NCBI RefSeq assembly: GCF_034263275.1
Contig: NZ_CP139559.1
Location: 682,001 to 746,000, forward strand
Length of the DNA: 64,000 nt
Direction of reading: 5' to 3'
From: Mucilaginibacter sp. cycad4
GTDB lineage: Bacteria > Bacteroidota > Bacteroidia > Sphingobacteriales > Sphingobacteriaceae
Part shown: one piece after another, positions 29,038 to 37,181 of the stretch
How positions within the stretch are numbered: position 1 is the first letter of the stretch
Layout of the letters: each line of letters starts with the position of its first letter
Translations under genes and position numbers: made by a program
Notes under the pieces: model-generated
Told to the model about the DNA's origin: nothing
Databases searched by the model: none
The model's input: only the letters and a program-made list of their open reading frames with translations

Positions 29038-29595
29038 ATGAGTATGGAAGATATCAATGTGAGATCAGTAAGATACCCGGTCACGGTAGATCAGAAGTTT
29101 GAAAAGATCGCCCTTAAACTGGGCAGGACTAAGCGGCAGGTTTTTATCCAGATGGTCGATTACTTTTATAAAAGCAAGAAAGACCCACTGGACCTAAATG
29201 ATGAGTTATTAAAAAATGCGCTGATGAAGAATCACCAGCAGTATATCGGATTTATCAGAAGTCAGGAGAACATGCTGCTCATTCCGATCAAAACTGAAAT
29301 GGACAGGGTGGTTGTATCGCAAGTTAAGATCATCGAAAGTTTTAATACCCAAGTCCTCAAGGCGAATACGGATTTACTGAGTAACCAGCATGTGCTGGCG
29401 CAAAAGTTAACCGAAATAAATGCATTGATGGAAACGATCTCGAAAAGCCAAAAAAGTAAGGAGCATCTGAAAAAACAGTTTTTGTTTATCCTTGACGGTT
29501 ATATCAAATCAAGGGAGGCTTTCGGGATCATGACATCGGGCCGGGAAAAAGATGAGCTGATCGCTGTTACCAAATCACAGGTCAGTTTGCTTTGA
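29038..29595 (+). CDS. BfmA/BtgA-family mobilization protein
   Basis: An accessory mobilization protein of about 185 residues. The reading frame begins with TTG at 29029, but the ATG at 29038 is preferred. Near the N-terminus a ribbon-helix-helix-like segment is visible (VRSVRYPVTVDQKFEKIAL, then KLGRTKRQVFIQMVDYFYKS), followed by a long helical region with coiled-coil tendency. Proteins of this family assist the relaxase at oriT in Bacteroides mobilizable elements. The gene overlaps or nearly touches the DUF5712 gene that follows, as expected for a mobilization operon. Confidence 0.83.
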   Translation: MSMEDINVRSVRYPVTVDQKFEKIALKLGRTKRQVFIQMVDYFYKSKKDPLDLNDELLKNALMKNHQQYIGFIRSQENMLLIPIKTEMDRVVVSQVKIIESFNTQVLKANTDLLSNQHVLAQKLTEINALMETISKSQKSKEHLKKQFLFILDGYIKSREAFGIMTSGREKDELIAVTKSQVSLL

Positions 29596-29636
29596 TCATG
29601 GATTTTATTTTCGATTTGAGGTTTAGGGGACAACTT

Positions 29637-30611
29637 ATGTTTATCAATATTACAGATAGTAAAGAAGCGGCGAACAAAGGCAGCAGCGCGGGGTTGGTAA
29701 ATTACCTGGAAAAAGAAAACCGGATTGACCATAAGCAGGAACCTGAATATTGGTTCAATGGCCAGCAGATCAGGATCGAGCCTTACGAGGTCATGCGCAG
29801 TATCGACAATAATGTCGCCAAGCTCGGTAAAGACGATGCTAAGTTTTTCCTGGTCAATATTAGCCCAAGCCAGAAAGAGATCAGGTTTCTGAAAGAACAG
29901 TATGGCGAAAATGGTGCTAAAGAACAAATGAAGGGTTTCGCAGTCAGGGTGATGGATGTCTATGCAAAAAACTTTAACCGGGATGGTGTAAACACTAATG
30001 AAGACCTTTTATGGTTCGCCAAGCTGGAAAACTATCGTTATTGCAGCTATAATGACCCGGAAGTAAAACAAGGTTTGAAACAGCGGGGCGACCGTAAAGA
30101 AGGTGAGCAGATGCATGTGCAGGTTATTGTCAGCCGTAAGGATATAACCAATAAGATCAAGCTTAGCCCGATGAATACCTCAAGGGGAAAGAATGCGGAG
30201 CATTCTAAAAAGATGGGGCAGTTTGACCGGGTGGCATTCAAACAGAGCGGGGAATCTCTTTTTGACAGCCTTTTTGAATTTGACAGGCAGCTTAAAGATA
30301 CCATGGCATACTCCAATGTGCAGAAAAACGGTGAGCTATCGCATCGGGAACAGCTGGGCATGTTAGCTGAAGGAGCTTCGCGGAATTATGAAAGCAGGTC
30401 GGTGGCTAATGAACTGGCCCAGGGAGTTGCGGAAGGCTTGTTTACGACAACGACCGGTATGCTTTCGGCAGCGGGTAAGACAGCGGCAAGTTTCCTGGAA
30501 GTGATGCTGGAACCGATGTACTCAGCAGGTGCTATTATTGTCCCGGAAAGCGAAACCGAGCAAAAGAAAAAACGAAAGAAAAAATCCCAGGGCCAGCAGA
30601 TCTCGCATTAA
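29637..30611 (+). CDS. DUF5712 family mobilization protein (relaxase-like)
   Basis: A mobilization protein of about 324 residues, probably the relaxase of the element. The frame is open from 29592, but the ATG at 29637 follows AGGGGAC and gives the usual family start MFINITDSKEAANKGSSAGL. Typical motifs are VNYLEKENRI, FFLVNISPSQKE and, in the middle, GEQMHVQVIVSRKD, where the histidine in the beta-strand is reminiscent of the metal-binding strand of relaxases. A basic tail (KKKRKKKSQ) may bind DNA. The strand cut site is not identified, but inverted repeats on both sides of this operon are candidates. Confidence 0.83.
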   Translation: MFINITDSKEAANKGSSAGLVNYLEKENRIDHKQEPEYWFNGQQIRIEPYEVMRSIDNNVAKLGKDDAKFFLVNISPSQKEIRFLKEQYGENGAKEQMKGFAVRVMDVYAKNFNRDGVNTNEDLLWFAKLENYRYCSYNDPEVKQGLKQRGDRKEGEQMHVQVIVSRKDITNKIKLSPMNTSRGKNAEHSKKMGQFDRVAFKQSGESLFDSLFEFDRQLKDTMAYSNVQKNGELSHREQLGMLAEGASRNYESRSVANELAQGVAEGLFTTTTGMLSAAGKTAASFLEVMLEPMYSAGAIIVPESETEQKKKRKKKSQGQQISH

Positions 30612-30979
30612 ATATTTAAATTTAAAAGCGTTTTTTCCATTTTTTGACTGACGTGAAAGGCCATGCGGCTGCGGCAGGCGGCTTCATTACACCACGCGCT
30701 TCGCTCCGGGTTCCATTACGCCGCCAGCCTAGCCGTCGCACGTGCAGGAGTGTATTCGTTCCTCATACGCACCTGACTTTCCAGCCCGCGGGGTATAGGT
30801 TAGTCACAGCACCGCAGCCACAAAGGTAGCTACGCAGGAAAACCGTCAAGGGCATGTAAACCACGGCTATCGCCGTGGCCCTTGACAGTTTTCCTGCTAA
30901 CAGCTCCGGTTGTTTAAGCGGTGAATGACTTAGTGTGGTTGTAATTATTCGTGAGTCGGCTCTATCTGGACGATTTACC
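30612..30979. other. GC-rich non-coding region downstream of the mobilization genes
   Basis: About 370 bases with no credible gene. It is richer in G and C than its surroundings and contains the long inverted repeat listed at 30834-30897. The composition and the absence of coding suggest a cis-acting or RNA function, or residue of an older insertion. Confidence 0.45.
30834..30897. repeat. 64-base nested inverted repeat
   Basis: The outer arms, from GCAGGAAAAC through GTCAAGGGC (30834-30853) and from GCCCTTGAC through GTTTTCCTGC (30878-30897), pair almost perfectly with one mismatch. Inside them CCACGGC and GCCGTGG form a second perfect hairpin around a four-base loop. The structure has no T-run, so it is not an ordinary terminator. 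It could be an oriT, a recombination site or a structured RNA of the element. Confidence 0.85.
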
Positions 30980-31306
30980 TTAATCAACAAAATATTTGTT
31001 GTAAACCTCTATTACAGCTTTCTTAAGTTCAATAGGTAAATCGCGTTGTGTTTTCCCAATGAGCTTGCCGGTAATAGCATCATTTGGAGCGGATTGAACA
31101 CCATCAAATAAATCAAAGACGTCTTCGATTTCGTGAAGTTCAAAATAGGGTTCAAACTTTGTATCGATGGCGGCAAGTTCATTATCGTGTATAAAAGACT
31201 AGGTGACGCTGCCATGCTCTCGCCTTGTCAAATACAAATATAAAAATTGGTAAAGGAAGTCGACGGCCTCCTTATTTAAATGGACATACGCATTGAATCT
31301 TACCAT
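30980..31306 (-). pseudogene. Third gene of zeta-toxin operon, interrupted by an in-frame amber codon
   Basis: Reading the minus strand from an ATG at 31306, which directly abuts the zeta-toxin stop codon, gives 35 codons (MVRFNAYVHLNKEAVDFL...), then TAG at 31201-31199, then 72 further codons in the same frame with normal protein character (for example DTKFEPYFELHEIEDVFD and LPIELKKAVIEVYNKYFVD) to TAA at 30982-30980. The downstream part has no plausible start codon of its own. TAG is used as a normal stop by several genes here, so reassignment is unlikely. A nonsense mutation in a 108-codon gene is the best explanation; readthrough or a sequence error are alternatives. I do not recognise the family. 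Confidence 0.75.
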
Positions 31307-31969
31307 TTAGCGCCGTCGCCCACGGCGATATTTATTATCGTCGTCTCGTTTCGGCAAACTGGGATTGAATTGCTTTACTATTGACGATATAACAGGCTTA
31401 GCCCACTTTGGCAAATCATTACTGACAAAAACAACTTGTCGGTTCTGTACGCTTAGTAGTAACCTTAGTTCGTATAAATTTTCACTGGCATCAATGAATT
31501 CCAGATTGTCGAAACGATCCGCGAAGTATTCAAAGTTTTTTAATCCTTCGATATAATTATAATGGATGCTACCTGTGTCCACAAAATGACCACCTCCCTT
31601 TACTCGTGCGCCTACACGATCCATGGATTGCTTAACATCGCTCAGCCCGATATAAACTATGTTGACAACATAGTCGTTTTCCTTGAACCGGTTTACGGTA
31701 TTCATCAACGCGGCATCCCTGAAATTTGTTTCTACTGTAAAATCTGTTTTATTGTCTAATGCTTTCACTACACAGTCCAGAAAATATTGCTCAACTGCGT
31801 AAGAAACGCTTTCGCCTGGCAGGCCGGGATAACGTGCTTCAATCTTTGCAGCCTCTTTATCTGCATCAAAGATAAATGCACCGGCAGCGGATAAATCTTT
31901 TGAAAAGGTAGATTTACCTGCACCGTTCGGCCCCGCTACGATCAGTAGTTGCGGGTTGTCCAAGGTCAT
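31307..31969 (-). CDS. Zeta-toxin family P-loop kinase
   Basis: A 220-residue P-loop protein. The Walker A motif is VAGPNGAGKSTFSKDL close to the N-terminus, FIFDADKEAAKI supplies the Asp expected for substrate binding, and DFTVETNFRD is the usual zeta family strand with Glu. Zeta toxins phosphorylate UDP-N-acetylglucosamine and poison wall synthesis, though many chromosomal relatives have uncertain substrates. The tail is highly basic (KRDDDNKYRRGRRR). The gene is preceded two bases upstream by an 89-residue protein likely to be the antidote, and followed without a gap by an amber-interrupted gene. Its location in a mobile element suggests addiction or phage defence. Confidence 0.85.
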   Translation of the reverse strand: MTLDNPQLLIVAGPNGAGKSTFSKDLSAAGAFIFDADKEAAKIEARYPGLPGESVSYAVEQYFLDCVVKALDNKTDFTVETNFRDAALMNTVNRFKENDYVVNIVYIGLSDVKQSMDRVGARVKGGGHFVDTGSIHYNYIEGLKNFEYFADRFDNLEFIDASENLYELRLLLSVQNRQVVFVSNDLPKWAKPVISSIVKQFNPSLPKRDDDNKYRRGRRR

Positions 31970-31971
31970 AA

Positions 31972-32241
31972 CTAAAGGATTTTGATCAGATGTGCTGCAC
32001 CTTTATCATCTATTTGTACCAGCTCTTTTCTATCGCGATACTCATGTACCATGTAACTGGTATCGGGACAAACGAATTTATCGTAGTAAGTGAGATAACC
32101 GTTCCTAGTGAATGTTTCACGCTTAACGGCGTCAGCGGTCGGACGAAGCCTGTCGGACAGTTCCTGTGCGGATAACTCAAATATCGATTTGGAGCGTACA
32201 TCTTTTACTGTGCTGCGCATGAGTTGTGGTAATGTTGTCAT
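31972..32241 (-). CDS. Small protein upstream of zeta toxin, probable antitoxin
   Basis: An 89-residue protein, two bases before the zeta-toxin gene and in the same operon. The N-terminal half is helical (VRSKSIFELSAQELSDRLRPTA) and the C-terminal half is strand-rich (GYLTYYDKFVCPDTSYMVH, YRDRKELVQIDD). Small genes in this position usually encode the neutralising partner of zeta-type toxins. I see no DNA-binding motif, so it may inhibit the toxin directly like epsilon. Assignment rests mainly on position. Confidence 0.7.
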   Translation of the reverse strand: MTTLPQLMRSTVKDVRSKSIFELSAQELSDRLRPTADAVKRETFTRNGYLTYYDKFVCPDTSYMVHEYRDRKELVQIDDKGAAHLIKIL

Positions 32242-32350
32242 ACAAAAATAACTAAAATAATTTATCTATTTGAAAGGGTTTGAAGCGTTATAAGGATATC
32301 CAATTGCCTTAGCATTTTTTGAATTATTATAAATGCTGTTTATTTTATTA

Positions 32351-33580
32351 TTAACCTATCTGCTTGCGTTTAGCAATTAGCTGGTTGATATCATCGCTAA
32401 CTTTATTATCAGTCAATTTCGCATAATGTTGCGTCTGTTTAATGGATGAGTGTCCCAGTATTTTTGAAACTGTTTCTATAGGCACGCCATGATTCAGTGT
32501 AACCGTAGTAGCAAATGTATGCCTGGCGATATGGAATGTGAGCGGTTTATCTATGTCGCAGGTATCTGCTATTTCTTTCAGATAGGAGTTCATCTTTTGG
32601 TTGCTTAAAATAGGCAGGAGCAATCCGGTTACAATGCATTTGGGATGTTTTTTATATTTTTCAACAATGGCTAAGGCTTCAGGCATTAGTGGCAATCTGG
32701 TCGCAGTGCCTGTTTTCTGTCGGTTTGTAAATATCCATAGTTTTTTATCGATGCCAATATGAATTTCGTCGGCCCGCAATTTTTGAACATCCGTGTATGA
32801 AAGACCGGTATAGCAGCTAAAAATAAAAATATCCCTTACGCTTTGCAGGCGTTCATTTTTAAAGTTTTTTGTCGCGATGGCATTTAATTCGTGGTCAGTC
32901 AAAGCCAGGCGCTGAACCGGCTTTTTAGTGAATTTGAAATTTGCGAAGGGATCAGATGGTAACCACTTGTTTTTAACAGCAATCAGAACAATCTTTTTAA
33001 AATTGGACAGGTATTTCATGGTCGAGTTATGGTTGCACTTCTGAATGCCCTTTAACCAGAAATCAAATCCCGCTATAGTTTCATGATCTAATTTTCTAAT
33101 GTCAAGATCTTCTGTGCCATATTTCCACGTCAGGAAAGACTTTGTATGCTCCAGCGTTGTTGCATATCGCTTGATGGTATTGCGTGCAAATTCCGTCCCC
33201 TCAAGTGCTTTCAACTGTTGGTTATGCTTATTAAATACTTCAATGATTGTTCTTTTTTCTTCGTCTGTCCCCATCATGTTTCTTTTTATGGCCTCAGATG
33301 TTAGTTCCTTATCTGCTTCCATCAGTCGCCGCTTAGCCTGATAAACCTGCTGCATAAGTGCATCCAGGAAAGAATTTAATTCCCTTATGGTTTCTTTGCT
33401 GCCGGTTGATCGTCCGGTCTTTGCATTCCAGGTGGCGGTGTGACATTTTCTTTTCGTAGACAGTTCACTGGATTTACCATCAACCGTAATTCTCAGGTAG
33501 ATAGGATAAGTACCATCTGGACTGTTTTTGGGTTTGCGCATGAAGAACATTAACCCGAAGCTTTTTTCCAACATAATCAT
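32351..33580 (-). CDS. Tyrosine recombinase (IntDOT-like integrase)
   Basis: A 409-residue site-specific recombinase. The N-terminal part is the arm-binding domain with the family pattern SFGLMFFMRKPKNSPDGTYPIYL (quoted in part), then a SAM-like core-binding domain (about 110-210) and the catalytic domain (215-400). The catalytic HxxR is HIARHTF, the second His is LGHSS and the nucleophile Tyr is in QHYAKL. At the first arginine position the sequence is CYTGLSYTDV, with Ser instead of Arg, as known for IntDOT of Bacteroides CTnDOT. Such enzymes tolerate mismatches in the crossover region. The start may be ATG 33580 or the second ATG at 33574. The gene reads away from the tRNA operon and its upstream region has strong inverted repeats. 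Confidence 0.93.
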   Translation of the reverse strand: MIMLEKSFGLMFFMRKPKNSPDGTYPIYLRITVDGKSSELSTKRKCHTATWNAKTGRSTGSKETIRELNSFLDALMQQVYQAKRRLMEADKELTSEAIKRNMMGTDEEKRTIIEVFNKHNQQLKALEGTEFARNTIKRYATTLEHTKSFLTWKYGTEDLDIRKLDHETIAGFDFWLKGIQKCNHNSTMKYLSNFKKIVLIAVKNKWLPSDPFANFKFTKKPVQRLALTDHELNAIATKNFKNERLQSVRDIFIFSCYTGLSYTDVQKLRADEIHIGIDKKLWIFTNRQKTGTATRLPLMPEALAIVEKYKKHPKCIVTGLLLPILSNQKMNSYLKEIADTCDIDKPLTFHIARHTFATTVTLNHGVPIETVSKILGHSSIKQTQHYAKLTDNKVSDDINQLIAKRKQIG

Positions 33581-33622
33581 TCAATAAAAAGGTTAAACAA
33601 ATGTCGATTTTAATGGCTTTTT

Positions 33623-33723
33623 TATCAAGATGTTTAGGTGTTGAACATCTTGATATACAGTTGTTTGTAGGCTTTTCGTTGAACGATTTTCTTTGCTCTT
33701 GCGAGTTCAACGAATCGTTCAAC
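33623..33723. promoter_or_regulatory. Inverted repeats between integrase and tRNA operon, candidate att/arm sites
   Basis: Two perfect inverted repeats lie here: TATCAAGATGTT/AACATCTTGATA (33623-33634 and 33644-33655) and GTTGAACGATT/AATCGTTCAAC (33678-33688 and 33713-33723). The heptamer GTTGAAC appears four times, twice in each orientation (33640, 33678, 33705, 33717). The position directly upstream of the integrase start is where arm-type sites, attachment site and int promoter overlap in integrated elements. Confidence 0.6.
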
Positions 33724-33767
33724 TAAAACATGTGATTGAATGAATCTTTTGGCGGGGTTTTTAAACG

Positions 33768-33801
33768 AAAAGCCCCTAAATCATTTGATTTAAGGGCTTT
33801 T
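33768..33801 (-). terminator. Terminator of the tRNA operon
   Basis: An imperfect 34-base palindrome, AAAAGCCC, C, TAAATC, then GATTTA, A, GGGCTTTT around a four-base loop. It ends in T-runs in both directions and lies 24 bases beyond the tRNA-Leu 3' end, so it terminates the tRNA-Gly/tRNA-Leu transcript and may also stop reading from the other side. Confidence 0.85.
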
Positions 33802-33824
33802 GAAGCGATTTTACTCTGCTTTTG

Positions 33825-33909
33825 TACTCAGAGCGGGAATCGAACCCGCACTCCGTTTACGGGAACAGGATTTTAAGTCCTGCGTGTCTACCAGTTCCAC
33901 CATCTGAGC
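33825..33909 (-). tRNA. tRNA-Leu (anticodon UAA)
   Basis: 85 bases on the minus strand. The acceptor stem GCTCAGA pairs with TCTGAGT (first pair G-T), the D-arm is of the usual leucine type (GGTGGAACTGGTAGACAC), the anticodon loop reads CTTAAAA with TAA, a long variable arm (TGTTCCCGTAAACGGAGT) is present as in class II tRNAs, and the T-arm GCGGGTTCGATTCCCGC is perfect. The CCA end is not encoded. Confidence 0.97.
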
Positions 33910-33963
33910 AGGTGTCTAACCTTTTAAAAATAAAACCCTTCTTTTTTAACAGGAAGGGCTTTG

Positions 33964-34036
<73 letters not shown>

Positions 34037-34101
34037 ATTGGTATTTTTCTCGCTTTGAGTTGGCTTCCGTTAACCGGCTGCTTATCTCGTTTGCGGGAGT
34101 G

Positions 34102-34132
34102 CAAATATAGGCAGAAATGCATACTCTGCAAG
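34102..34132 (-). promoter_or_regulatory. Promoter of the tRNA operon
   Basis: On the minus strand TATATTTG (34109-34102) matches the Bacteroidota -7 box TAnnTTTG exactly. A TTGC at 34131-34128, 18 bases upstream, resembles the -33 box TTTG. The start of tRNA-Gly lies 65 bases downstream. Confidence 0.7.
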
Positions 34133-34159
34133 GAAAAATTTAATTTTTTTGAAAATAGT

Positions 34160-34642
34160 TTATAACTCGCTGTTTTTCAAAATATCAGATATCAGCTCAG
34201 CTTCAAATCCGCGGCCCATGGCGTACTGTTGCAGCTTGTACCGGCGCTTCAACTGGTTCTTTTCGGTTAGGGTAGCCTCTTTTTTTTGTAATAAGTGGGT
34301 TAATGCAGTCAAATAATCGTCAGGGTCAATAGTAAGGAGGACTTTTTTGATCAATACATCGGGTACTCGTTTAAGCTTAAGGCCCTGTTTAATTTTAATG
34401 CGTCCCCATGCTTTTTGGTTGAATTTACTTTTAGCATAGATCCGTGCAAAGCGTTCCTCGTTAAGGAAATTGCCCTCTATCAATAGGCTTATAATGCGTT
34501 CAACAGCCTCAGGCCATAGCCCCCACTCGTAAAGTTTGTCGCGTACTTCCTGTTGGGCTCGCTCCTGGTAGGCACAAAAGTGTTCGGCTTTTGCAAGGGC
34601 AATTTTCTCGTCGGTAATTTTAATTGATTTGGGCTGATCCAT
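34160..34642 (-). CDS. recX: Regulatory protein RecX
   Basis: A 160-residue helical protein of the RecX family, which binds RecA filaments and limits strand exchange. The three-helix repeats are visible: EVRDKLYEWGLWPEAVERII, LLIEGNFLNEERFARIYAKS and WGRIKIKQGLKLKRVPDVLI. Length is normal. RecA is not encoded nearby. The gene is divergent from the MurF-Alr gene with about 60 bases between, so their promoters overlap. Confidence 0.9.
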   Translation of the reverse strand: MDQPKSIKITDEKIALAKAEHFCAYQERAQQEVRDKLYEWGLWPEAVERIISLLIEGNFLNEERFARIYAKSKFNQKAWGRIKIKQGLKLKRVPDVLIKKVLLTIDPDDYLTALTHLLQKKEATLTEKNQLKRRYKLQQYAMGRGFEAELISDILKNSEL

Positions 34643-34702
34643 TTAAAAGCCAAAATTCGTTAAAAATTATTCTATTTGTTTTAATATCTCCAAATTAGCA
34701 AC

Positions 34703-37165
34703 ATGCCCAGTAACACGTACACTATAAGCGCTATAAAAAAGATCATCAAGGCAGATGGCAACATTGTTGAAGAATATACTATCAGTGCACTTTTTACCGA
34801 TAGCCGCAGGATCAACAACCCTGCCGAAGGCTTGTTTTTTGCCCTGAGCGGCAGGCGAAACGGCCATGAGTTTGTTGCCGAAGCCTACGCAGGCGGTGTG
34901 CGCAATTTTGTGGTAGAACATGGTCCTGAGTTTAACCTGCCCGGTGCAAACTTTTTGATAGTGACTGATCCGCTGGTCGCCCTGCAAACATTAGCTGCTT
35001 ATCACCGCGGCCGTTTTAGACTGGAAGTGATCGGTATTACCGGCAGCAATGGTAAAACTATAGTTAAAGAATGGCTTTACCAGTTGCTTTCGGCTGATAA
35101 AAATATTGTACGCAATCCCAAAAGTTATAATTCGCAAATTGGTGTACCGCTTTCTGTATGGCAAATCAACGACCGAAACGATCTGGGGATTTTTGAAGCG
35201 GGCATCTCCACTGTAAACGAAATGAATAAGCTGGAAGCTATCATTAAGCCCGAAATAGGGGTACTTACCCACATTGGCCCTGCGCATGACGAGGGATTTG
35301 AATCGCCAAAACAAAAGCTCCTGGAAAAACTTGGGCTATTTAAAAACAGCAGGCTGCTGATCCACAATTACGATCAGTTGATTGGTTATGAAAAAGACAT
35401 CGCGACTAGAGAAACTTTTACCTGGAGCCGTAAATTTCGTGAGGCTGACCTGTATGTTTTCAGCGAGACAGTGATCTCCAAAAATTATTATTTCCGTGCC
35501 CGTTACCAGGGCAAGGAGATCGAATGCCTTGTGCCTTTTACCGACCAGGCCTCGGTGGAAAATGCCATTACCTGCTGGGCTACTATGCTGGCTTTAGGCT
35601 ACAGTGCTGTAGAGGCGGATAAGCGCATCGAGCGCCTCGCCCCCGTAAGTATGCGCCTGGAGTTAAAAAACGGGGTAAACAACTGCTCGGTTATTGATGA
35701 TTCATACAATTCGGATCTGCAATCGCTGGAGATAGCGCTTAATTTTCTGTCGCAGCAAAATCAGCATCAAAAAAAGACGCTGATCCTCTCGGATATTTAC
35801 CAGTCGGGCCTGCAGCAGGACGTATTGTATAAGCAGGTAGCCGAATTGATCCGGGCTAAAAAGATTGATAAATTTGTTGGGGTAGGGGAAGCCCTGCTCA
35901 GCCACCAGCAATATTTTGACATAGCCCAACAGCATTTTTATGCCGATACCGCCACACTGTTACAGCAATTAAAGGCGCTCAATTTTAAGGATGAAACCAT
36001 CCTGATCAAAGGTTCAAGGAGCTTTGAGTTTGAGCAGGTGAGCCGTGCATTAGCCCAAAAAGCACATGAAACCGTAATGGAGATCAACCTGAACTCCTTA
36101 CTAAATAACCTCAATTTTTATAAATCAAAGCTTAAACCTGGCGTAAAAGTAATGGCAATGGTAAAGGCTTTCAGCTATGGCAGCGGCACTTTTGAGGTTG
36201 CCAATATGCTGCAATATAATAAGGTTGATTATTTGGCGGTTGCCTATATTGATGAGGGGGTAGCTTTACGGCAGGCTGGGATTAACCTGCCCATCAAGGT
36301 GCTCAACCCCGAAGCTTCGGCATTTGATAAGCTTACCGAATACAAGCTTGAGCCCGTAATTTACAGTTTTGGTTTGTTAGATGATTTTGTGGGTTATGCT
36401 TCGGCGCAGGGCATTACCGGCTACCCGGTTCACCTTAAAATTGATACCGGTATGCACCGCCTGGGTTTTGAAAACTATGAGATAGAAACCCTGTGCGATA
36501 TGCTGGAGGCCAACCGCTATGTACGGGTGCAGTCGGTGTTTTCACATTTAGCTGCGAGCGAAGCCCCTGAACATGACGAGTTTACCAAAAAGCAGATCAA
36601 GCGCTTTGAAAAGGCTTTTAAGGAGATAGAACGCACGCTGGGTTATAAGGTGATCAAGCACATTTGCAATACGGCTGGCATTATCCGCTGGCCTTCGGCA
36701 CATTATGATATGGTTCGATTAGGGATAGGTTTGTATGGGATCGATTCGTCGGTGCCGGAATCTGATGCAGGTTTGCAGCCTATAGCCAGTTTAAAAACGA
36801 GCGTGGCCCAGGTTAAAAAGATAGGAAAAGGGGAAACGATCAGCTATGGCCGCAGCGGGAGCCTTGTTAAAGACGGTAAAATAGCCACCATCCGGATCGG
36901 TTATGCCGATGGCTACCTGCGTGCCTTTGGCAAAGGTGTTGGCAAAATGCTGGTAAAAGGTACCCTGGTGCCAACGGTAGGCAACATCACTATGGATATG
37001 TGTATGCTGGATGTAAGTGGCCTTGATGTACGTGAAGGCGACGAGGTAATCATATTTGATGAGCACCAGCGCATTGAGGAACTGGCTAAGCAAATAGGCA
37101 CGATACCCTACGAAATATTAACTAATATTTCGCAAAGGGTAAAAAGGGTGTACTTTTACGAGTAG
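34703..37165 (+). CDS. MurF-Alr fusion: D-Ala-D-Ala adding enzyme and alanine racemase
   Basis: An 820-residue cytoplasmic fusion typical of Bacteroidota. Residues about 1-450 are MurF, which adds D-Ala-D-Ala to UDP-MurNAc-tripeptide using ATP; the P-loop is ITGSNGKTIVKEW with K118, and IDDSYNSDLQSLE is the conserved C-domain motif. Residues about 455-820 are alanine racemase: the PLP lysine is K488 in MVKAFSYGSG, the catalytic tyrosine is in ETISYGRSG, and MVRLGIGLYG and NITMDMCMLDV are typical. The fusion places production of D-Ala and its use on one chain, though the ligase that joins the two D-Ala units is not in the window. A 16-base gap to the DUF502 gene suggests an operon. Confidence 0.95.
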   Translation: MPSNTYTISAIKKIIKADGNIVEEYTISALFTDSRRINNPAEGLFFALSGRRNGHEFVAEAYAGGVRNFVVEHGPEFNLPGANFLIVTDPLVALQTLAAYHRGRFRLEVIGITGSNGKTIVKEWLYQLLSADKNIVRNPKSYNSQIGVPLSVWQINDRNDLGIFEAGISTVNEMNKLEAIIKPEIGVLTHIGPAHDEGFESPKQKLLEKLGLFKNSRLLIHNYDQLIGYEKDIATRETFTWSRKFREADLYVFSETVISKNYYFRARYQGKEIECLVPFTDQASVENAITCWATMLALGYSAVEADKRIERLAPVSMRLELKNGVNNCSVIDDSYNSDLQSLEIALNFLSQQNQHQKKTLILSDIYQSGLQQDVLYKQVAELIRAKKIDKFVGVGEALLSHQQYFDIAQQHFYADTATLLQQLKALNFKDETILIKGSRSFEFEQVSRALAQKAHETVMEINLNSLLNNLNFYKSKLKPGVKVMAMVKAFSYGSGTFEVANMLQYNKVDYLAVAYIDEGVALRQAGINLPIKVLNPEASAFDKLTEYKLEPVIYSFGLLDDFVGYASAQGITGYPVHLKIDTGMHRLGFENYEIETLCDMLEANRYVRVQSVFSHLAASEAPEHDEFTKKQIKRFEKAFKEIERTLGYKVIKHICNTAGIIRWPSAHYDMVRLGIGLYGIDSSVPESDAGLQPIASLKTSVAQVKKIGKGETISYGRSGSLVKDGKIATIRIGYADGYLRAFGKGVGKMLVKGTLVPTVGNITMDMCMLDVSGLDVREGDEVIIFDEHQRIEELAKQIGTIPYEILTNISQRVKRVYFYE

Positions 37166-37181
37166 AAATCAGGGGCTTAAG

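Larger units (their letters stand above)
26785..33767. mobile_element. Mobilizable integrated element (edges approximate)
   Basis: A block of accessory genes: an unknown protein, an excisionase-like HTH protein, a winged-helix-like protein, BtgA-like and DUF5712-like mobilization proteins, a zeta-toxin module, and an IntDOT-like tyrosine recombinase next to a tRNA operon. There are no transfer (tra) genes, so the element would need a helper for conjugation. The right edge probably lies between the integrase start (33580) and the intact tRNA terminator at 33768. The left edge is put after the GH28-like terminator, but I could not find a matching direct repeat there, so the edges are estimates and the left edge may even lie beyond the polysaccharide cluster. 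Confidence 0.65.

Noticed and set aside
30644..30829. A 61-codon frame after the DUF5712 gene
   Set aside because: Arg/Pro-rich translation of GC-rich non-coding DNA; no supporting feature.
31199..31201. UAG recoded as an amino acid
   Set aside because: TAG ends several intact genes here (GH97, GH51 fusion, recR, SDR), so it is a normal stop codon.
31012..31215. A 67-codon minus-strand frame downstream of the zeta toxin
   Set aside because: It is in a different frame from the amber-interrupted gene, whose sequence is far more protein-like.
33825..33909. tRNA-Leu 3' end as the attachment site of the element
   Set aside because: No second copy of the tRNA 3' end was seen near the left edge, and the tRNA terminator downstream is intact.
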